Source: Devosia sp. Root635 (lineage in GTDB: Bacteria > Pseudomonadota > Alphaproteobacteria > Rhizobiales > Devosiaceae). Taken from it: a DNA stretch of 64,000 bases. The notes beneath the pieces are model-generated. The model worked only from the letters and a program-made list of their open reading frames with translations, made no database searches and was not told the DNA's origin. Each line of letters starts with the position of its first letter. The stretch's first letter is position 1. The stretch is from contig NZ_LMGZ01000024.1 of assembly GCF_001427605.1 (NCBI RefSeq), positions 1-64,000 of the forward strand, given 5' to 3'. Position numbers and translations under genes: made by a program. Below are positions 26,331 through 35,293 of this stretch, one piece after another.

Positions 26331-27512
26331 ATGGATATCCGTCTCCTCTGGCTGGCGGTGGGCACGTTCGCCATCGGCGTCGAAAGCTTCGCCATTTCGA
26401 GCCTGCTGCCACAGATTGCCGACTCGACCGGCGTCACGCTCACGCAGGCCGGCTATCTTGTCATCGCCTTCGCGCTCGCCAATGCTTTCGGTTCGCCGGT
26501 CCTCGCCGCCCTCACCGGCACGGCCGACCGCCGGCGCATTCTCACCATCACTGCCCTGATATTCGCCGCCGGTGCTGTCTGGGCCGGCTTCTCGCAAGGC
26601 TATGCCGACCTCATGGCCGCCCGCATCCTGATGGCCTTCTCGGCCGGTCTCTATACCGCGACCGCACAGGCGACGGGTGTTGCCATCTCCTCGGTCGATC
26701 ATCGCGCCCGCGCCATCTCCGTCATTGTTGGCGGCACCACCATGGCGGTGGCCTTCGGCGCGCCGCTGGGGGCGTTGGTGGCGGGGCTGGTGAGCTGGCG
26801 CGGCAGCTATTTCATGGTCGCCGGCTTCGGCGTCATCGCTGCGGCCTCGATCTGGATCATGCTGCCGTCTGGCCTGCGCGGCTCGTCGCTGACGCTGCGC
26901 CAGCGCATCGCGGCAGTGGGGCTGCCGGGTGTGCCCGGCGCGCTGCTGACGACACTGCTCAACCTGGCTGGCGCCTTTACCGTCATCATCTACCTGGCCG
27001 TGGTCACCACCGGCTCCATCGGCCTGCCACGCGAACTGGTGCCGGCGGTGCTGCTGGCCTTCGGCGTCGGCGCCGCCTTTGGCAATGCCGCCGGCGGGCA
27101 GTTGGCCGACCGGATCGGCGCCCGCGCCACCGTTGTCGGCGCCATCGTGCTCAATGGCCTCATGCTGGTCGCCATCTCGCTGGCGGCGCATCTGCCGGCC
27201 GGCCTCGTGGCGCCGGTCTTCTTCGCCCTGATCATCCTGTGGGGCGCCACCGGCTGGGCCTTTCCGCCGGCCCAGTCGAGCTACCTGCTGAGCCTTTCGC
27301 CGGGCAATGCGCCGCTGGTGCTGTCGCTCAATGCTTCGGCGCTCTATCTCGGCATTGCCGGCGGCTCGCTGATTGCGGGATTGGTGCTGCAATATGGTAC
27401 GCCCAGCGATCTCGGCTGGGTCGGCGCTTTGTTCCCCGCATTGTCGCTGCTCGGCATCGGCCTGTCGGCCGCTTTGCGCCAGCCGGAACCGAGCATGGCC
27501 CGGCTGGGCTAG
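26331..27512 (+). CDS. MFS transporter, drug/sugar efflux type
   Basis: The 393-residue inner-membrane protein has about twelve hydrophobic segments and the 12-TM DHA1-type motif A as LAALTGTADRRRILTITALIF (in part, LTGTADRRRILT). The N-terminus MDIRLLWLAVGTFAIGVESF fits AraJ/YdhP-like exporters. The substrate cannot be read from sequence. It diverges from an ArsR-family regulator and is likely controlled by it. The stop is shared as CTAG with the convergent permease gene. Confidence 0.88.
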   Translation: MDIRLLWLAVGTFAIGVESFAISSLLPQIADSTGVTLTQAGYLVIAFALANAFGSPVLAALTGTADRRRILTITALIFAAGAVWAGFSQGYADLMAARILMAFSAGLYTATAQATGVAISSVDHRARAISVIVGGTTMAVAFGAPLGALVAGLVSWRGSYFMVAGFGVIAAASIWIMLPSGLRGSSLTLRQRIAAVGLPGVPGALLTTLLNLAGAFTVIIYLAVVTTGSIGLPRELVPAVLLAFGVGAAFGNAAGGQLADRIGARATVVGAIVLNGLMLVAISLAAHLPAGLVAPVFFALIILWGATGWAFPPAQSSYLLSLSPGNAPLVLSLNASALYLGIAGGSLIAGLVLQYGTPSDLGWVGALFPALSLLGIGLSAALRQPEPSMARLG

Positions 27513-29041
27513 CGGCGGCGCGGGCTGATCAGCCGGGCCAGCCCGACCACCAGTATCGCAACCACGGCCGGTCCCATGGCCAGCCACGACCCGGCCGCCA
27601 GCAGGGCCCCGGTGCCGGCCCACATGATCGAGGCGAAGGCCTCGCTCAGCGTGGCGGCGCGCGAGGCCACCTGGCGGCGACGGAACATCGAGCGCTTGGC
27701 GACGACGCGAAACCAGAGCTGGATGGCCGTCGCCGATCCGGCCGAGAGTGCGGCGCAGATGGCGGTGACCAGCGCCATGCGCGGCGAGGAGATCGCCATC
27801 AGGGCCAGCAGCGGCGCCAGCACGGCGGCGATGACAACAAGCACGGCCTCGATCTTGGCGATGAGCACAATGCGCGGCGAAACCGGCGCCGTGACCACCA
27901 GGTCATGCGCGTCCTCGCCCGAAATGGCCAGCCAGGCGAGACCGCCGGCAAGCTGGCCAGACGCCATGACCAGCACGGGCACCACCACCACGAACGCCCC
28001 GGCATCGTGGCCGAAATTCATCCACAGCAGCAGAGCCGGCGGCGCCAGGTAGAGCATCTGCATCAGTGTCTGCGACAGCAGCCAGGGGTCGCGCTGCAGC
28101 AACCGCCACTCCTTGAGCCGCAGCACCTGGCGCTGCGAGGCGGCACGGAAGGCGCGGGGCGATGGCCGGCGCTGGCTGGAAACGTGGTTGAGCCCTGCCG
28201 CCGAAATGGCCAGCCGTCCATAGCTCGACGCGGAAACGCCGATGGCCAGGGCCAGCGCGCCGAGCCCGATGGCGAGCATGATCGCCGAAGCCATGCCGTC
28301 GCCCATGGCGGCGCGGGCCGGCAGCCAGAGCAGGCTGCCGATATCGGGCGCGGCGGCCACGATATCGGCCGACTGGAACAGGGCGAAGCGGTTCATGTTG
28401 CCGTAGTGCAGGATAGCCGCCGCCTGGATGCCGATGACGAAGCCGGCGCCGACAATGCCCGCCACGATCTGCGCGATCAGCCTGGTTCGCTTGGGTCCGA
28501 CAAGACGGAACAGGGCAATGGTGATGGCCAGTGCAATGGCGGTGGACAGGGCCCCGAGCGCCACCACGACGCCATAGGCGGCGAGCCATTGCGGCCCATC
28601 GACAATGGCCAGCATGTTGACCAGCGGACTGGCCAGCAGGCCGGTCAGCGCCATGGTCGACAGGGCCACCGCGCCGGTGCGGATGGCGAAGAGCCGCCGC
28701 GACGAGGCGGGCGAGGAGAGGATGAGGTCGAGATCGGAACGGGCATAGTAGACCCGCGTCACCGATTCCAGCGCCTGCGACAGCATCACCGTCCAGAACA
28801 GCAATCCGCTGCCGCTGAGCAGCACCAGCGTCGCCTTGTCGGGCACGATGCCATGAGAGACCCAGGGCGCGACAAGGCCGAAGGCCATCAGGTGCAACAG
28901 CGCCGCCACCACGACGAGGAAAATCGCCAGCCCGATGCCGCGGGCACGCCGCCCGGCAGTCATCATGGCGGTGAATTCACGCCAGGCCAGGGTCAGCTCG
29001 TGGCGGGCGAACCAGGCCAGCGAGGCAGGCGCAGCGCTCAT
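27509..29041 (-). CDS. ABC-2 type transporter, membrane permease
   Basis: The 510-residue protein has roughly ten to twelve membrane-spanning segments, for example LAIFLVVVAALLHLMAFGLV and ILVVGLARLISPRRR at the end. It is coupled to the ATPase gene (four-base overlap with 29038-29041), giving a two-gene exporter. Large ABC-2 permeases of this kind move lipids, polysaccharides or peptides outward, but the substrate is not known. The protein has no cytoplasmic ATPase motif. Confidence 0.8.
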   Translation of the reverse strand: MSAAPASLAWFARHELTLAWREFTAMMTAGRRARGIGLAIFLVVVAALLHLMAFGLVAPWVSHGIVPDKATLVLLSGSGLLFWTVMLSQALESVTRVYYARSDLDLILSSPASSRRLFAIRTGAVALSTMALTGLLASPLVNMLAIVDGPQWLAAYGVVVALGALSTAIALAITIALFRLVGPKRTRLIAQIVAGIVGAGFVIGIQAAAILHYGNMNRFALFQSADIVAAAPDIGSLLWLPARAAMGDGMASAIMLAIGLGALALAIGVSASSYGRLAISAAGLNHVSSQRRPSPRAFRAASQRQVLRLKEWRLLQRDPWLLSQTLMQMLYLAPPALLLWMNFGHDAGAFVVVVPVLVMASGQLAGGLAWLAISGEDAHDLVVTAPVSPRIVLIAKIEAVLVVIAAVLAPLLALMAISSPRMALVTAICAALSAGSATAIQLWFRVVAKRSMFRRRQVASRAATLSEAFASIMWAGTGALLAAGSWLAMGPAVVAILVVGLARLISPRRR

Positions 29042-29772
29042 GCGGCGTCTGCCACCAGGTCGAGGAAGATATCCTCGAGGCTGGATTCCTTGCCGATGCG
29101 GGTGCGCAATTCGGCCAGCGTGCCCTCGGCGATCAGTTTGCCCTGGTTGATGACGCCGATGCGTTCGGCCATGCGTTCGGCCACTTCAAGGATATGGGTG
29201 GTCATGATGACGGTGACGCCCTCGCGCACCTTGCCCAGCAGCACATCCTTGACCTGACGAGCCGAGCCGGCATCGAGCCCGGTCAATGGTTCATCGAGGA
29301 TGATGAGCTGCGGTTCATGCACCAGGGCTCCCGCGAGTGCTACCTTCTGCAGCATGCCCTTGGAAAAGCCGCCGCACAGCTCGTTGGCATGGGGCCCGAG
29401 GCCCAGCCAGTCGATCAGTTCGTTGGCCTTGGCTTCAGCGGTCCGTGCATCGATCTGCCAGAGCCCGGCGACGAATTCGAGATATTCCAGCGGCGTCAGC
29501 CGGTCATAGACCATGGGTTCATCCGATACCCAGGCGGTGACGCGTTTGGCGGCAACGGGGTCGCGCCGCGCATCGACGCCAAAGATGGAGATGCTGCCCG
29601 CATCGGGCTGCAACAGTCCCGCCACCATGCGCAAAATCGTGGTCTTGCCGGCGCCATTGGGGCCGAGCAGGGCATAGAACTCGCCGGCCCTGATGGTCAG
29701 GTCGAAATCGGCCACCACCGGCCGATCGAAACTCTTGGCCAGGCCGGCAATGGCGAGGGCAGGGATGGTCAT
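29038..29772 (-). CDS. ABC transporter ATP-binding protein
   Basis: The 244-residue ATPase has Walker A LGPNGAGKTTILRMVAGLL, an ABC signature in the form CGGFSKGMLQKVALAGAL (FSKGM instead of LSGGQ, common for ABC-2 partners), Walker B LIILDEPLTGLDAGS and the switch histidine in TTHILEVAERM. The start at 29772 (MTIPALAIAG) is chosen; an upstream extension looks non-coding. It overlaps the permease gene by four bases and forms the exporter with it. Confidence 0.93.
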   Translation of the reverse strand: MTIPALAIAGLAKSFDRPVVADFDLTIRAGEFYALLGPNGAGKTTILRMVAGLLQPDAGSISIFGVDARRDPVAAKRVTAWVSDEPMVYDRLTPLEYLEFVAGLWQIDARTAEAKANELIDWLGLGPHANELCGGFSKGMLQKVALAGALVHEPQLIILDEPLTGLDAGSARQVKDVLLGKVREGVTVIMTTHILEVAERMAERIGVINQGKLIAEGTLAELRTRIGKESSLEDIFLDLVADAA

Positions 29773-29863
29773 GGCGTCGCTCCGGCGAAAACCGGCAGAG
29801 CCTATGCCGACCGCCTTTCCCGCCCATGAACCGGCAGCGTTAAAGTTCTCGTAACGACCAGCT

Positions 29864-30082
29864 TCAGGCGTAGCGATCAAGCAGCGGGGCGACCGACGGC
29901 GTCACGAACGCCCCTGGCGCCCGACGCTCACCCAGGGTACCCCCAAACGATACGGCATCGCTCGCTGCGGCGTCGGGCGGCGACGGATCGAGGTTGCGCT
30001 TGGCCTTGGAGACGTCGTCGCAATTGTGACAGACATAGCCATTGACGGTGACCGGACGGGGATAGTCGGAACTGATTGCCAT
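29864..30082 (-). CDS. Small conserved hypothetical protein with CxxC
   Basis: The 72-residue protein begins MAISSDYPRPVTVNGYVCHN and carries one C-x-x-C (YVCHNCDDV), then a Pro/Ala-rich tail ending APLLDRYA. It resembles small rhizobial proteins with the pattern YPxPVxVNGxxCxNC, all of unknown function. AGGAG lies about 11 bases upstream of the ATG. A perfect CtrA-type box lies about 80 bases upstream. No membrane segment or signal peptide is seen. Confidence 0.65.
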   Translation of the reverse strand: MAISSDYPRPVTVNGYVCHNCDDVSKAKRNLDPSPPDAAASDAVSFGGTLGERRAPGAFVTPSVAPLLDRYA

Positions 30083-30163
30083 GGACCCAACTCCTGGATT
30101 GCAGGTCCATTCGAGCGGAACGTGCCCATGGTTACGGGTGGCCCGGATCGGTGGCGCTTATGG

Positions 30164-30178
30164 TTAACCGCGGGTTAA
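30164..30178 (-). promoter_or_regulatory. CtrA-type box TTAA-N7-TTAA upstream of the small CxxC gene
   Basis: The sequence ttaaccgcgggttaa is an exact TTAA-N7-TTAA match, and its whole 15 bases are nearly palindromic. It lies between the small CxxC gene and the 3' end of the cpdB-like gene, so it can only serve the former (82 bases upstream). Confidence 0.5.
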
Positions 30179-30185
30179 GGCGCGG

Positions 30186-30217
30186 CGGGCGGGGAGGCAG
30201 CGAAGGCTCCCCGCCCG
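30186..30217 (-). terminator. Hairpin downstream of the cpdB-like gene
   Basis: The arms cgggcgggga (30186-30195) and tccccgcccg (30208-30217) form a perfect 10-bp stem six bases past the gene stop. No U-tract follows on the minus strand, so it may be a Rho-type or repeat-like stem. Confidence 0.45.
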
Positions 30218-30223
30218 ACAGTG

Positions 30224-32200
30224 TCAGAGCGCGATGCGATAGAGGCCGAAGCCGTCGGCGTCGGTTTCGCCGGTGGCTTCGATCGAGACGGCGGTCACAT
30301 CGGCCACATGCTCGGCCGCCTGGGGGCCGGTGGCGAAGATGACCGTGGTGTCGCCGATCGGAGCCAGCGACCAGTTGCTGTCGGCCGAGGGGTTGATGGT
30401 GCCGTTCTCGACAATGAACCGCACGATGAGGTCGCGATTGGTGTCGGGACCCTTGAAGATGATGTGGTCGGCGCCCGTTCCGGGGAACGAACCGCCGCCG
30501 CCGGCGCGGTAATTGTTGGAGGCGATGACGAATTTGGCCGTCGGGTCGACCGGCTTGCCGTCATACATCAGGTCGACGATGCGGTTGGCGTCGGGGTTGG
30601 TCACTTCCTTGCCGTCGCTGGAATATTTCGACGGCTGGGTGAGGTCGATCTTGTAGGTGACCCCGTCGATGACGTCGAAATTGTAGGACGGGAAGTCCAG
30701 GTTGATCAGCGGCGCATCCTGCGCGCCCTTTTCCACCTGGTTGAAGATGCCGGCCGAACGCTCCAGCCAGTCCTTGACCTCGGCGCCTGACACGACCAGG
30801 GCCTGGATGGTGTTGGGATAGAGGTAGAGGTCGGCGACATTCTTGATGGCGACCGGGCCCACCGGCACGTCGGTATAATAGTCCGGCCCACCACGGCCGC
30901 CGGCCTTGAACGGGGCCGCCGCAGAGAGGATCGGCAGAGCCTCCCATTCGGTGCCCTTCATCATCTGCTCGATATACCAGGTCTGCGCCTGGCTCACGAT
31001 CTGCACCGAGGGATCGTCGGCCACGAGCGCGAAATAGGAGTGGAGGGGAGCCGAGGTTTCGCCCACGGCACGGCGCACATATTCCAGCGTTTCGTCATGG
31101 TCGGCCTGGGCGGCTTCCACCACTTCGGCCTCGTTTTCGACAGTGGGTGTCACCTTGCCATCAATGCGCTCGAAGATCGGGCGGGCTTCCGACGTGTGCG
31201 ATACGACGGTCCACTTGCCATCGGCGTCCTGCTCCAGCAACAGGTCGATCAGGCCCATATGCGAACCCCAGAAGCCGGCCATCACCGCAGGCTTGCCACT
31301 CAACGTGCCGGCTTCGGTGTCGGCGCCTTCGACGCCTTCATAGTCGGGGCCGGGGAAAACCAGATGCTGGTGGCCGGTCAGAACCACATCGATACCCTCG
31401 ACAGCAGCCAGTTGCAGCGAGGCATTTTCGGCACCCGCTCCCTGGTCGGCGGCAATGCCGGAATGGGAGAGCGCAATGATCAGTTCGGCGCCTTCTTCCT
31501 TCATCTTCGGCACGTAAGCTTTGGCGGTCTCGACGATGTCGCGGGTATTGACCTTGCCGGTCAGGTGGGTTGCGTCCCAGGTCATGATCTGCGGCGGCAG
31601 GAAGCCGATAAGGCCGATCCGAATCGTCTTGCTGGCGCCCGAACCATCGGTCAGCTCCTTTTCGACGATCAGGTAGGGCTGGATATAGGTTTCGTCGCTC
31701 AGCGGATCGGCGGCCAGTTCGCCGCGCACCAGGTTGGCCGAAACGAAGGGGAAGGTGGCGCCCGACAGGGCCGTATCGAGATAGTCCAGGCCATAGTTGA
31801 ATTCGTGGTTGCCCAAGGTCGCGGCCTCGTAGCCCAGCGTATTCATGGCCGCGATGATCGGGTGGATATTGTCCTCCAGCCCCTTCTCATAGGCGATGTA
31901 GTCGCCCATCGGGTTGCCCTGGATGATGTCGCCATTGTCGATCAACATCGAATTGCCGGCCTCGGCGCGGATGGATTCGATGATCGAGGCGGTGCGCGCC
32001 AGACCCATGGTCTCATTGGGGGCGTCGGCATAATAATCATAAGGGAATACGGCGACATGCAGGTCGGTCGTTTCCATGATGCGCAGATGCGCCTGGTTGG
32101 CCTGGGCCAGCGCGGCAAAGGGGTGCATGGCGGCCATGGCCCCCACGCTCGCGGAGCCCGCGAGGAAAGTCCGTCGAGAAATCTTTGGCAGGAAATTCAT
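30224..32200 (-). CDS. cpdB: Bifunctional 2',3'-cyclic-nucleotide 2'-phosphodiesterase/3'-nucleotidase
   Basis: CpdB hydrolyses cyclic nucleotides and 3'-nucleotides in the periplasm, giving nucleosides and phosphate. The 658-residue protein begins with a Tat signal ([17 protein letters not shown]). Metal-site motifs are in order: [59 protein letters not shown] and [11 protein letters not shown]; the 5'-nucleotidase C-terminal domain follows (residues about 390-560). The start at 32200 is set by the Tat motif. A Pho box lies 178 bases upstream, consistent with phosphate-starvation control. Confidence 0.94.
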   Translation of the reverse strand: MNFLPKISRRTFLAGSASVGAMAAMHPFAALAQANQAHLRIMETTDLHVAVFPYDYYADAPNETMGLARTASIIESIRAEAGNSMLIDNGDIIQGNPMGDYIAYEKGLEDNIHPIIAAMNTLGYEAATLGNHEFNYGLDYLDTALSGATFPFVSANLVRGELAADPLSDETYIQPYLIVEKELTDGSGASKTIRIGLIGFLPPQIMTWDATHLTGKVNTRDIVETAKAYVPKMKEEGAELIIALSHSGIAADQGAGAENASLQLAAVEGIDVVLTGHQHLVFPGPDYEGVEGADTEAGTLSGKPAVMAGFWGSHMGLIDLLLEQDADGKWTVVSHTSEARPIFERIDGKVTPTVENEAEVVEAAQADHDETLEYVRRAVGETSAPLHSYFALVADDPSVQIVSQAQTWYIEQMMKGTEWEALPILSAAAPFKAGGRGGPDYYTDVPVGPVAIKNVADLYLYPNTIQALVVSGAEVKDWLERSAGIFNQVEKGAQDAPLINLDFPSYNFDVIDGVTYKIDLTQPSKYSSDGKEVTNPDANRIVDLMYDGKPVDPTAKFVIASNNYRAGGGGSFPGTGADHIIFKGPDTNRDLIVRFIVENGTINPSADSNWSLAPIGDTTVIFATGPQAAEHVADVTAVSIEATGETDADGFGLYRIAL

Positions 32201-32358
32201 CTGTGTCTCCCTGAAGTGTTCAGTCGCTGAACAGGTCCGGGGGCGCCGCGCTCCCGGACATTGGGCTCCTGGCCCGGCGTGACGCGCCCAAGGCGCGCAT
32301 GCTCTTGCCGCCGATAGGTGACGGTGGAATGACGGCGGCGGCATGAAGCTATGGAATT

Positions 32359-32374
32359 TTGACCGGGTGGTCAA
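32359..32374 (-). promoter_or_regulatory. TTGACC-N4-GGTCAA palindrome in the cpdB promoter
   Basis: The perfect inverted repeat ttgaccgggtggtcaa resembles operators of TetR-family repressors. It lies immediately downstream of the Pho box on the cpdB side, where the -10 region should be. No TetR gene is in the window. Confidence 0.5.
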
Positions 32375-32377
32375 TTT

Positions 32378-32395
32378 ATGACAGTTGGATGACAC
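32378..32395 (-). promoter_or_regulatory. Pho box upstream of cpdB
   Basis: On the minus strand GTGTCATCCAACTGTCAT contains two TGTCAT units with an 11-base period, close to the PhoB consensus (CTGTCAT repeats). It is 178 bases before the cpdB start. The PhoB protein itself is encoded at 55874-56575. Confidence 0.65.
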
Positions 32396-32532
32396 ATCAT
32401 TCCTGATGTGCGGCGGCCCGAACGCAGACGCCGCCAAGCGCATCACAGGCGGCGCTTCAGCTTGCCTGTCGGGAACTGATTGCATCGGCCCGGCTTATTG
32501 CTAGGCTGGGATATCCATCGGAGACGATCACC

Positions 32533-33462
32533 ATGAAGTGGCGCGGGCGCGAGCAGAGTTCCAACATCGAGGATCGGCGCGGCCAGACCGGCGGCGGGCT
32601 GGGCGGCCTGGGTGGCAGCCCGTTTGGCCGGGGTGGCGGTGGCATTCGTATCCCGTCGGGTGGTGGATCTCGCGGCGGCCTTGGCAGCCTCATCGGCATT
32701 GTGGTGGTGCTGGGCATCATCTGGGTCGTTACCGGCACCAACCCGATCGATATCATAAGCGGTGGTTCGGGCAGCAGCAGCCCTTCGGCAAGCTCATCGA
32801 GTCAGCTTCCCACTAGCGGCGAGCAGGCCGAGCTGCGCGATTTCGTCGGCGTGGTGGTCAAGGAAACCGAGGATCTCTGGACCGAAGTGTTCCAGGCCTC
32901 GGATCAGGACTACCCCGAGCCGACCGTGGTGCTGTTCTCCAATGCGGTGAACACGGCCTGCGGCGCCGCCGATTCGAGCACGGGACCGTTCTACTGTCCG
33001 GGCGACCAGAAGGTCTATATCGACCTCGCCTTCTATGACCAGCTTCGTGAACAATTCGGCGCGCCCGGCGATTTCGCCCAGGCTTATGTGCTGGCCCATG
33101 AAGTGGGCCACCACATCCAGAACATTACCGGCGTGCTGCCTGAATTCAACCAGCGCCGGGCTAGCATGAGCCAGGAACAGGCCAATGCCTATTCGGTGCG
33201 GGTCGAGCTGCAGGCCGATTGCTATGCGGGCGTCTGGGCCAATTATGCCGGGCAGGAAGACCTGCTCGACAATGGCGATATCGAGGAAGCGCTGAACGCC
33301 GCCGAGCAGATCGGCGACGATACGCTGCAGAAGCGCATGCAGGGCTTCGCCGTGCCCAAGACCTTCAATCACGGCACCTCGGCGCAACGCAAGACCTGGT
33401 TCGAGCGCGGCTATACGTCGGGCAATCCGGGTGATTGCGATACGTTCTCGGGGAATGTTTGA
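32533..33462 (+). CDS. Neutral zinc metallopeptidase, KPN_02809/YpfJ family
   Basis: The 309-residue protein has a Gly-rich cytoplasmic N-terminus (GGGLGGLGGSPFGRGGGGIR), one membrane segment near residues 53-70 (LIGIVVVLGIIWVVTG), and a C-terminal zincin domain with H-E-x-G-H as VLAHEVGHHIQNITGVLP. Family features GACGAADSSTGPFYCPGDQK-like (in part, STGPFYCPGDQKVYID) and the C-terminal CDTFSG are present. Physiological substrates are unknown. The start at 32533 has GGAG upstream. It ends before a terminator-like hairpin shared with convergent carA. Confidence 0.93.
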   Translation: MKWRGREQSSNIEDRRGQTGGGLGGLGGSPFGRGGGGIRIPSGGGSRGGLGSLIGIVVVLGIIWVVTGTNPIDIISGGSGSSSPSASSSSQLPTSGEQAELRDFVGVVVKETEDLWTEVFQASDQDYPEPTVVLFSNAVNTACGAADSSTGPFYCPGDQKVYIDLAFYDQLREQFGAPGDFAQAYVLAHEVGHHIQNITGVLPEFNQRRASMSQEQANAYSVRVELQADCYAGVWANYAGQEDLLDNGDIEEALNAAEQIGDDTLQKRMQGFAVPKTFNHGTSAQRKTWFERGYTSGNPGDCDTFSGNV

Positions 33463-33467
33463 GGCCC

Positions 33468-33492
33468 TTCACCTCCCCCGAAGGGAGGTGAA
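33468..33492. terminator. Bidirectional hairpin between the metallopeptidase gene and carA
   Basis: The arms ttcacctccc (33468-33477) and gggaggtgaa (33483-33492) form a perfect 10-bp stem with a 5-base loop in the 36-base convergent gap. On the plus strand it is followed by AAAATG, not by Ts, so it is likely a weak or Rho-assisted stop. Confidence 0.5.
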
Positions 33493-33498
33493 AATGAG

Positions 33499-34704
33499 TC
33501 AGGCCGCTGGCGCCGTATATTCCGGCCGCTGTTCGATGCCCTTCTGCTTGCGGACATGGTTGAGGAAGCGGGTGAACAGGTAGTGGCTGTCGCGCGGGCC
33601 GGGGCTGGCTTCGGGGTGGTATTGCACCGAGAAGATCGGCTTGCCATCGACGCTGAGGCCGGCATTGGACTGATCGAACAGCGAGATATGGGTCTCGGTG
33701 ACGCCGGCAGGCAGGCTGGCCTTGTCCACGGCAAAACCGTGATTCATCGAGGTGATTTCCACCTTGCCGGTGGTCAGGTCCTTGACCGGGTGATTGGCGC
33801 CGTGGTGGCCCTGGTGCATCTTGGAGGTCGTGCCACCCAGCGCCAGGCCCAGCAGCTGATGGCCCAGGCAGATGCCGAAGACCGGCTTGCCGGTTTCCAT
33901 CAGCTTCTGGATGGTCGGCACGGCATATTTGCCGGTCGCCGCCGGGTCGCCGGGCCCGTTGGAGAGGAAGATGCCGTCGGGATTATGCGACAGCACATCG
34001 GCGGCCGTGGCCGTGGCGGGAACCACGGTGACCTTGGCGCCCTGGTCGGCGAGGCACCGCAGGATATTGCGCTTGGCGCCGTAGTCGATGGCGACGATAT
34101 GGAAATCGGGCTTGTCGAGCTTGCCATAGCCCTTGTCCCACTGCCAGCCGGTCTGGTCCCAGTGATAGGTCTGGGCGGTGGTGACTTCCTTGGCGAGGTC
34201 GAGCCCTTCCAGGCCCGGGAAGGCCTTGAGTTCGGCCATGATCGAGCCTTCGTCGAACATGCCGGTCGGCTCGTGCGCGATCACGCCATTGGGCATGCCG
34301 TGCTCGCGGATCTGCGCGGTCAGGGCGCGGGTGTCGATGCCGGCAATGCCGACGATGTTGCGCTTCTTGAGCCAGGCATCGAGCTTCTCGGCGGCACGGT
34401 AATTGGACGGGTTGGTGATATCGGCCTTGAGCACGACGCCCCGGACACCGGACAGGGCGGCCATATTGACCGTCTCGATATCCTCGTCATTGGTGCCGAC
34501 ATTGCCGATATGGGGGAAGGTGAAGGTGACGATCTGGCCGGCATAGGACGGGTCGGTGAGAACTTCCTGATAGCCGGTCATGGCGGTGTTGAAGCAGACC
34601 TCGCCGGCCGCATGGCCGACTGCGCCGATGCCGCGGCCTTCCAGGCGCGTACCGTCTGCAAGGATCAGAAGGGCGGTCGCGGGGGATTGCTGCCAGCCGG
34701 TCAC
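33499..34704 (-). CDS. carA: Carbamoyl-phosphate synthase small subunit
   Basis: CarA hydrolyses glutamine and passes ammonia to CarB. The 401-residue protein has the N-terminal CPSase domain (LADGTRLEGRGIGAVGHAAG, then TGYQEVLTDPSYAGQIVTFT) and a C-terminal class I glutamine amidotransferase with catalytic cysteine in GICLGHQLLGLALGG and H/E in QYHPEASPGPRD. It starts with GTG at 34704, where TGGAGG lies seven bases upstream; longer frames are not needed. It diverges from yqeY. carB lies at 16596-19907. Confidence 0.97.
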   Translation of the reverse strand: MTGWQQSPATALLILADGTRLEGRGIGAVGHAAGEVCFNTAMTGYQEVLTDPSYAGQIVTFTFPHIGNVGTNDEDIETVNMAALSGVRGVVLKADITNPSNYRAAEKLDAWLKKRNIVGIAGIDTRALTAQIREHGMPNGVIAHEPTGMFDEGSIMAELKAFPGLEGLDLAKEVTTAQTYHWDQTGWQWDKGYGKLDKPDFHIVAIDYGAKRNILRCLADQGAKVTVVPATATAADVLSHNPDGIFLSNGPGDPAATGKYAVPTIQKLMETGKPVFGICLGHQLLGLALGGTTSKMHQGHHGANHPVKDLTTGKVEITSMNHGFAVDKASLPAGVTETHISLFDQSNAGLSVDGKPIFSVQYHPEASPGPRDSHYLFTRFLNHVRKQKGIEQRPEYTAPAA

Positions 34705-34840
34705 GGTGGGCCTCCAGGGGTCAGGATATGTCGGTTGAGGCCTCGTATTAGAAGCCCGGAAGCGGCAGCGCAAGTGGCGTGGCTGCCTTATTATGCCTAT
34801 ATGGGGCCAACAAAACGAAAGCCAAGAGGACGATAACCCC

Positions 34841-35293
34841 ATGCGCGAACAGTTCAGCGAAGGCCTCAAGACGGCGCTCAAGGCCCGCGATCAGCGCCGC
34901 ACGGCGACGCTCCGGGCCATTACCGCCGCGATAAAGGACAAGGATATCGCCATCCGTACCGAGAATCGCGGGCCGGCGACCAACGAGGAAATCCTCGCCA
35001 TCGTGCAGAAGATGGTCAAGCAGCGCGAGGAGAGCTTCGCCATCTATGCGCAGGCCGGCCGCGCCGACCTGGCCACGGTGGAAAAGGAAGAGATCGACAT
35101 TCTCAACGAGTTCCTGCCCAAGGGGCTGACCGAAGACGAGGTCGAGGCGGCCATCAAGGCGGCGATCGTGGCGACCGGGGCCGAAGGCGCCAAGGACATG
35201 GGCAAGGTGATCGCCCAGCTCAAGCTCGACTATCCGGGCCGGATCGACTTCGGCAAGGCGAGCGGCAAGGTGCGGGCGGCGCTGGCCGGCTAG
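34841..35293 (+). CDS. GatB/YqeY domain-containing protein
   Basis: The 150-residue protein begins MREQFSEGLKTALKARDQRR and has the YqeY helical domain, with MVKQREESFAIYAQAGRADL, FLPKGLTEDEVEAAIKAAI and IDFGKASGKVRAAL at the end. The domain matches the tail of GatB that contacts tRNA, but stand-alone YqeY has no settled function. AAGAGGA precedes the ATG. It is upstream of dnaG-rpoD, the usual place in this order. Its stop shares CTAG with a convergent diguanylate cyclase gene. Confidence 0.92.
   Translation: MREQFSEGLKTALKARDQRRTATLRAITAAIKDKDIAIRTENRGPATNEEILAIVQKMVKQREESFAIYAQAGRADLATVEKEEIDILNEFLPKGLTEDEVEAAIKAAIVATGAEGAKDMGKVIAQLKLDYPGRIDFGKASGKVRAALAG

Larger units (their letters stand above)
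32201..32532. other. Divergent promoter region between cpdB and the metallopeptidase gene
   Basis: No protein gene is seen. The cpdB side contains the Pho box and TetR-type palindrome. The metallopeptidase side has ttgcat (32480-32485) and taggct (32502-32507) with 16-base spacing as a plausible promoter, and GGAG at 32519-32522 as ribosome binding site. An additional palindrome acatca/tgatgt lies at 32394-32409. Confidence 0.45.

Noticed and set aside
29840..29854. TTAA-N7-GTAA before the ABC transporter ATPase gene as a CtrA site
   Set aside because: One half site is off consensus and the distance to the gene is short; kept only as a weak match.
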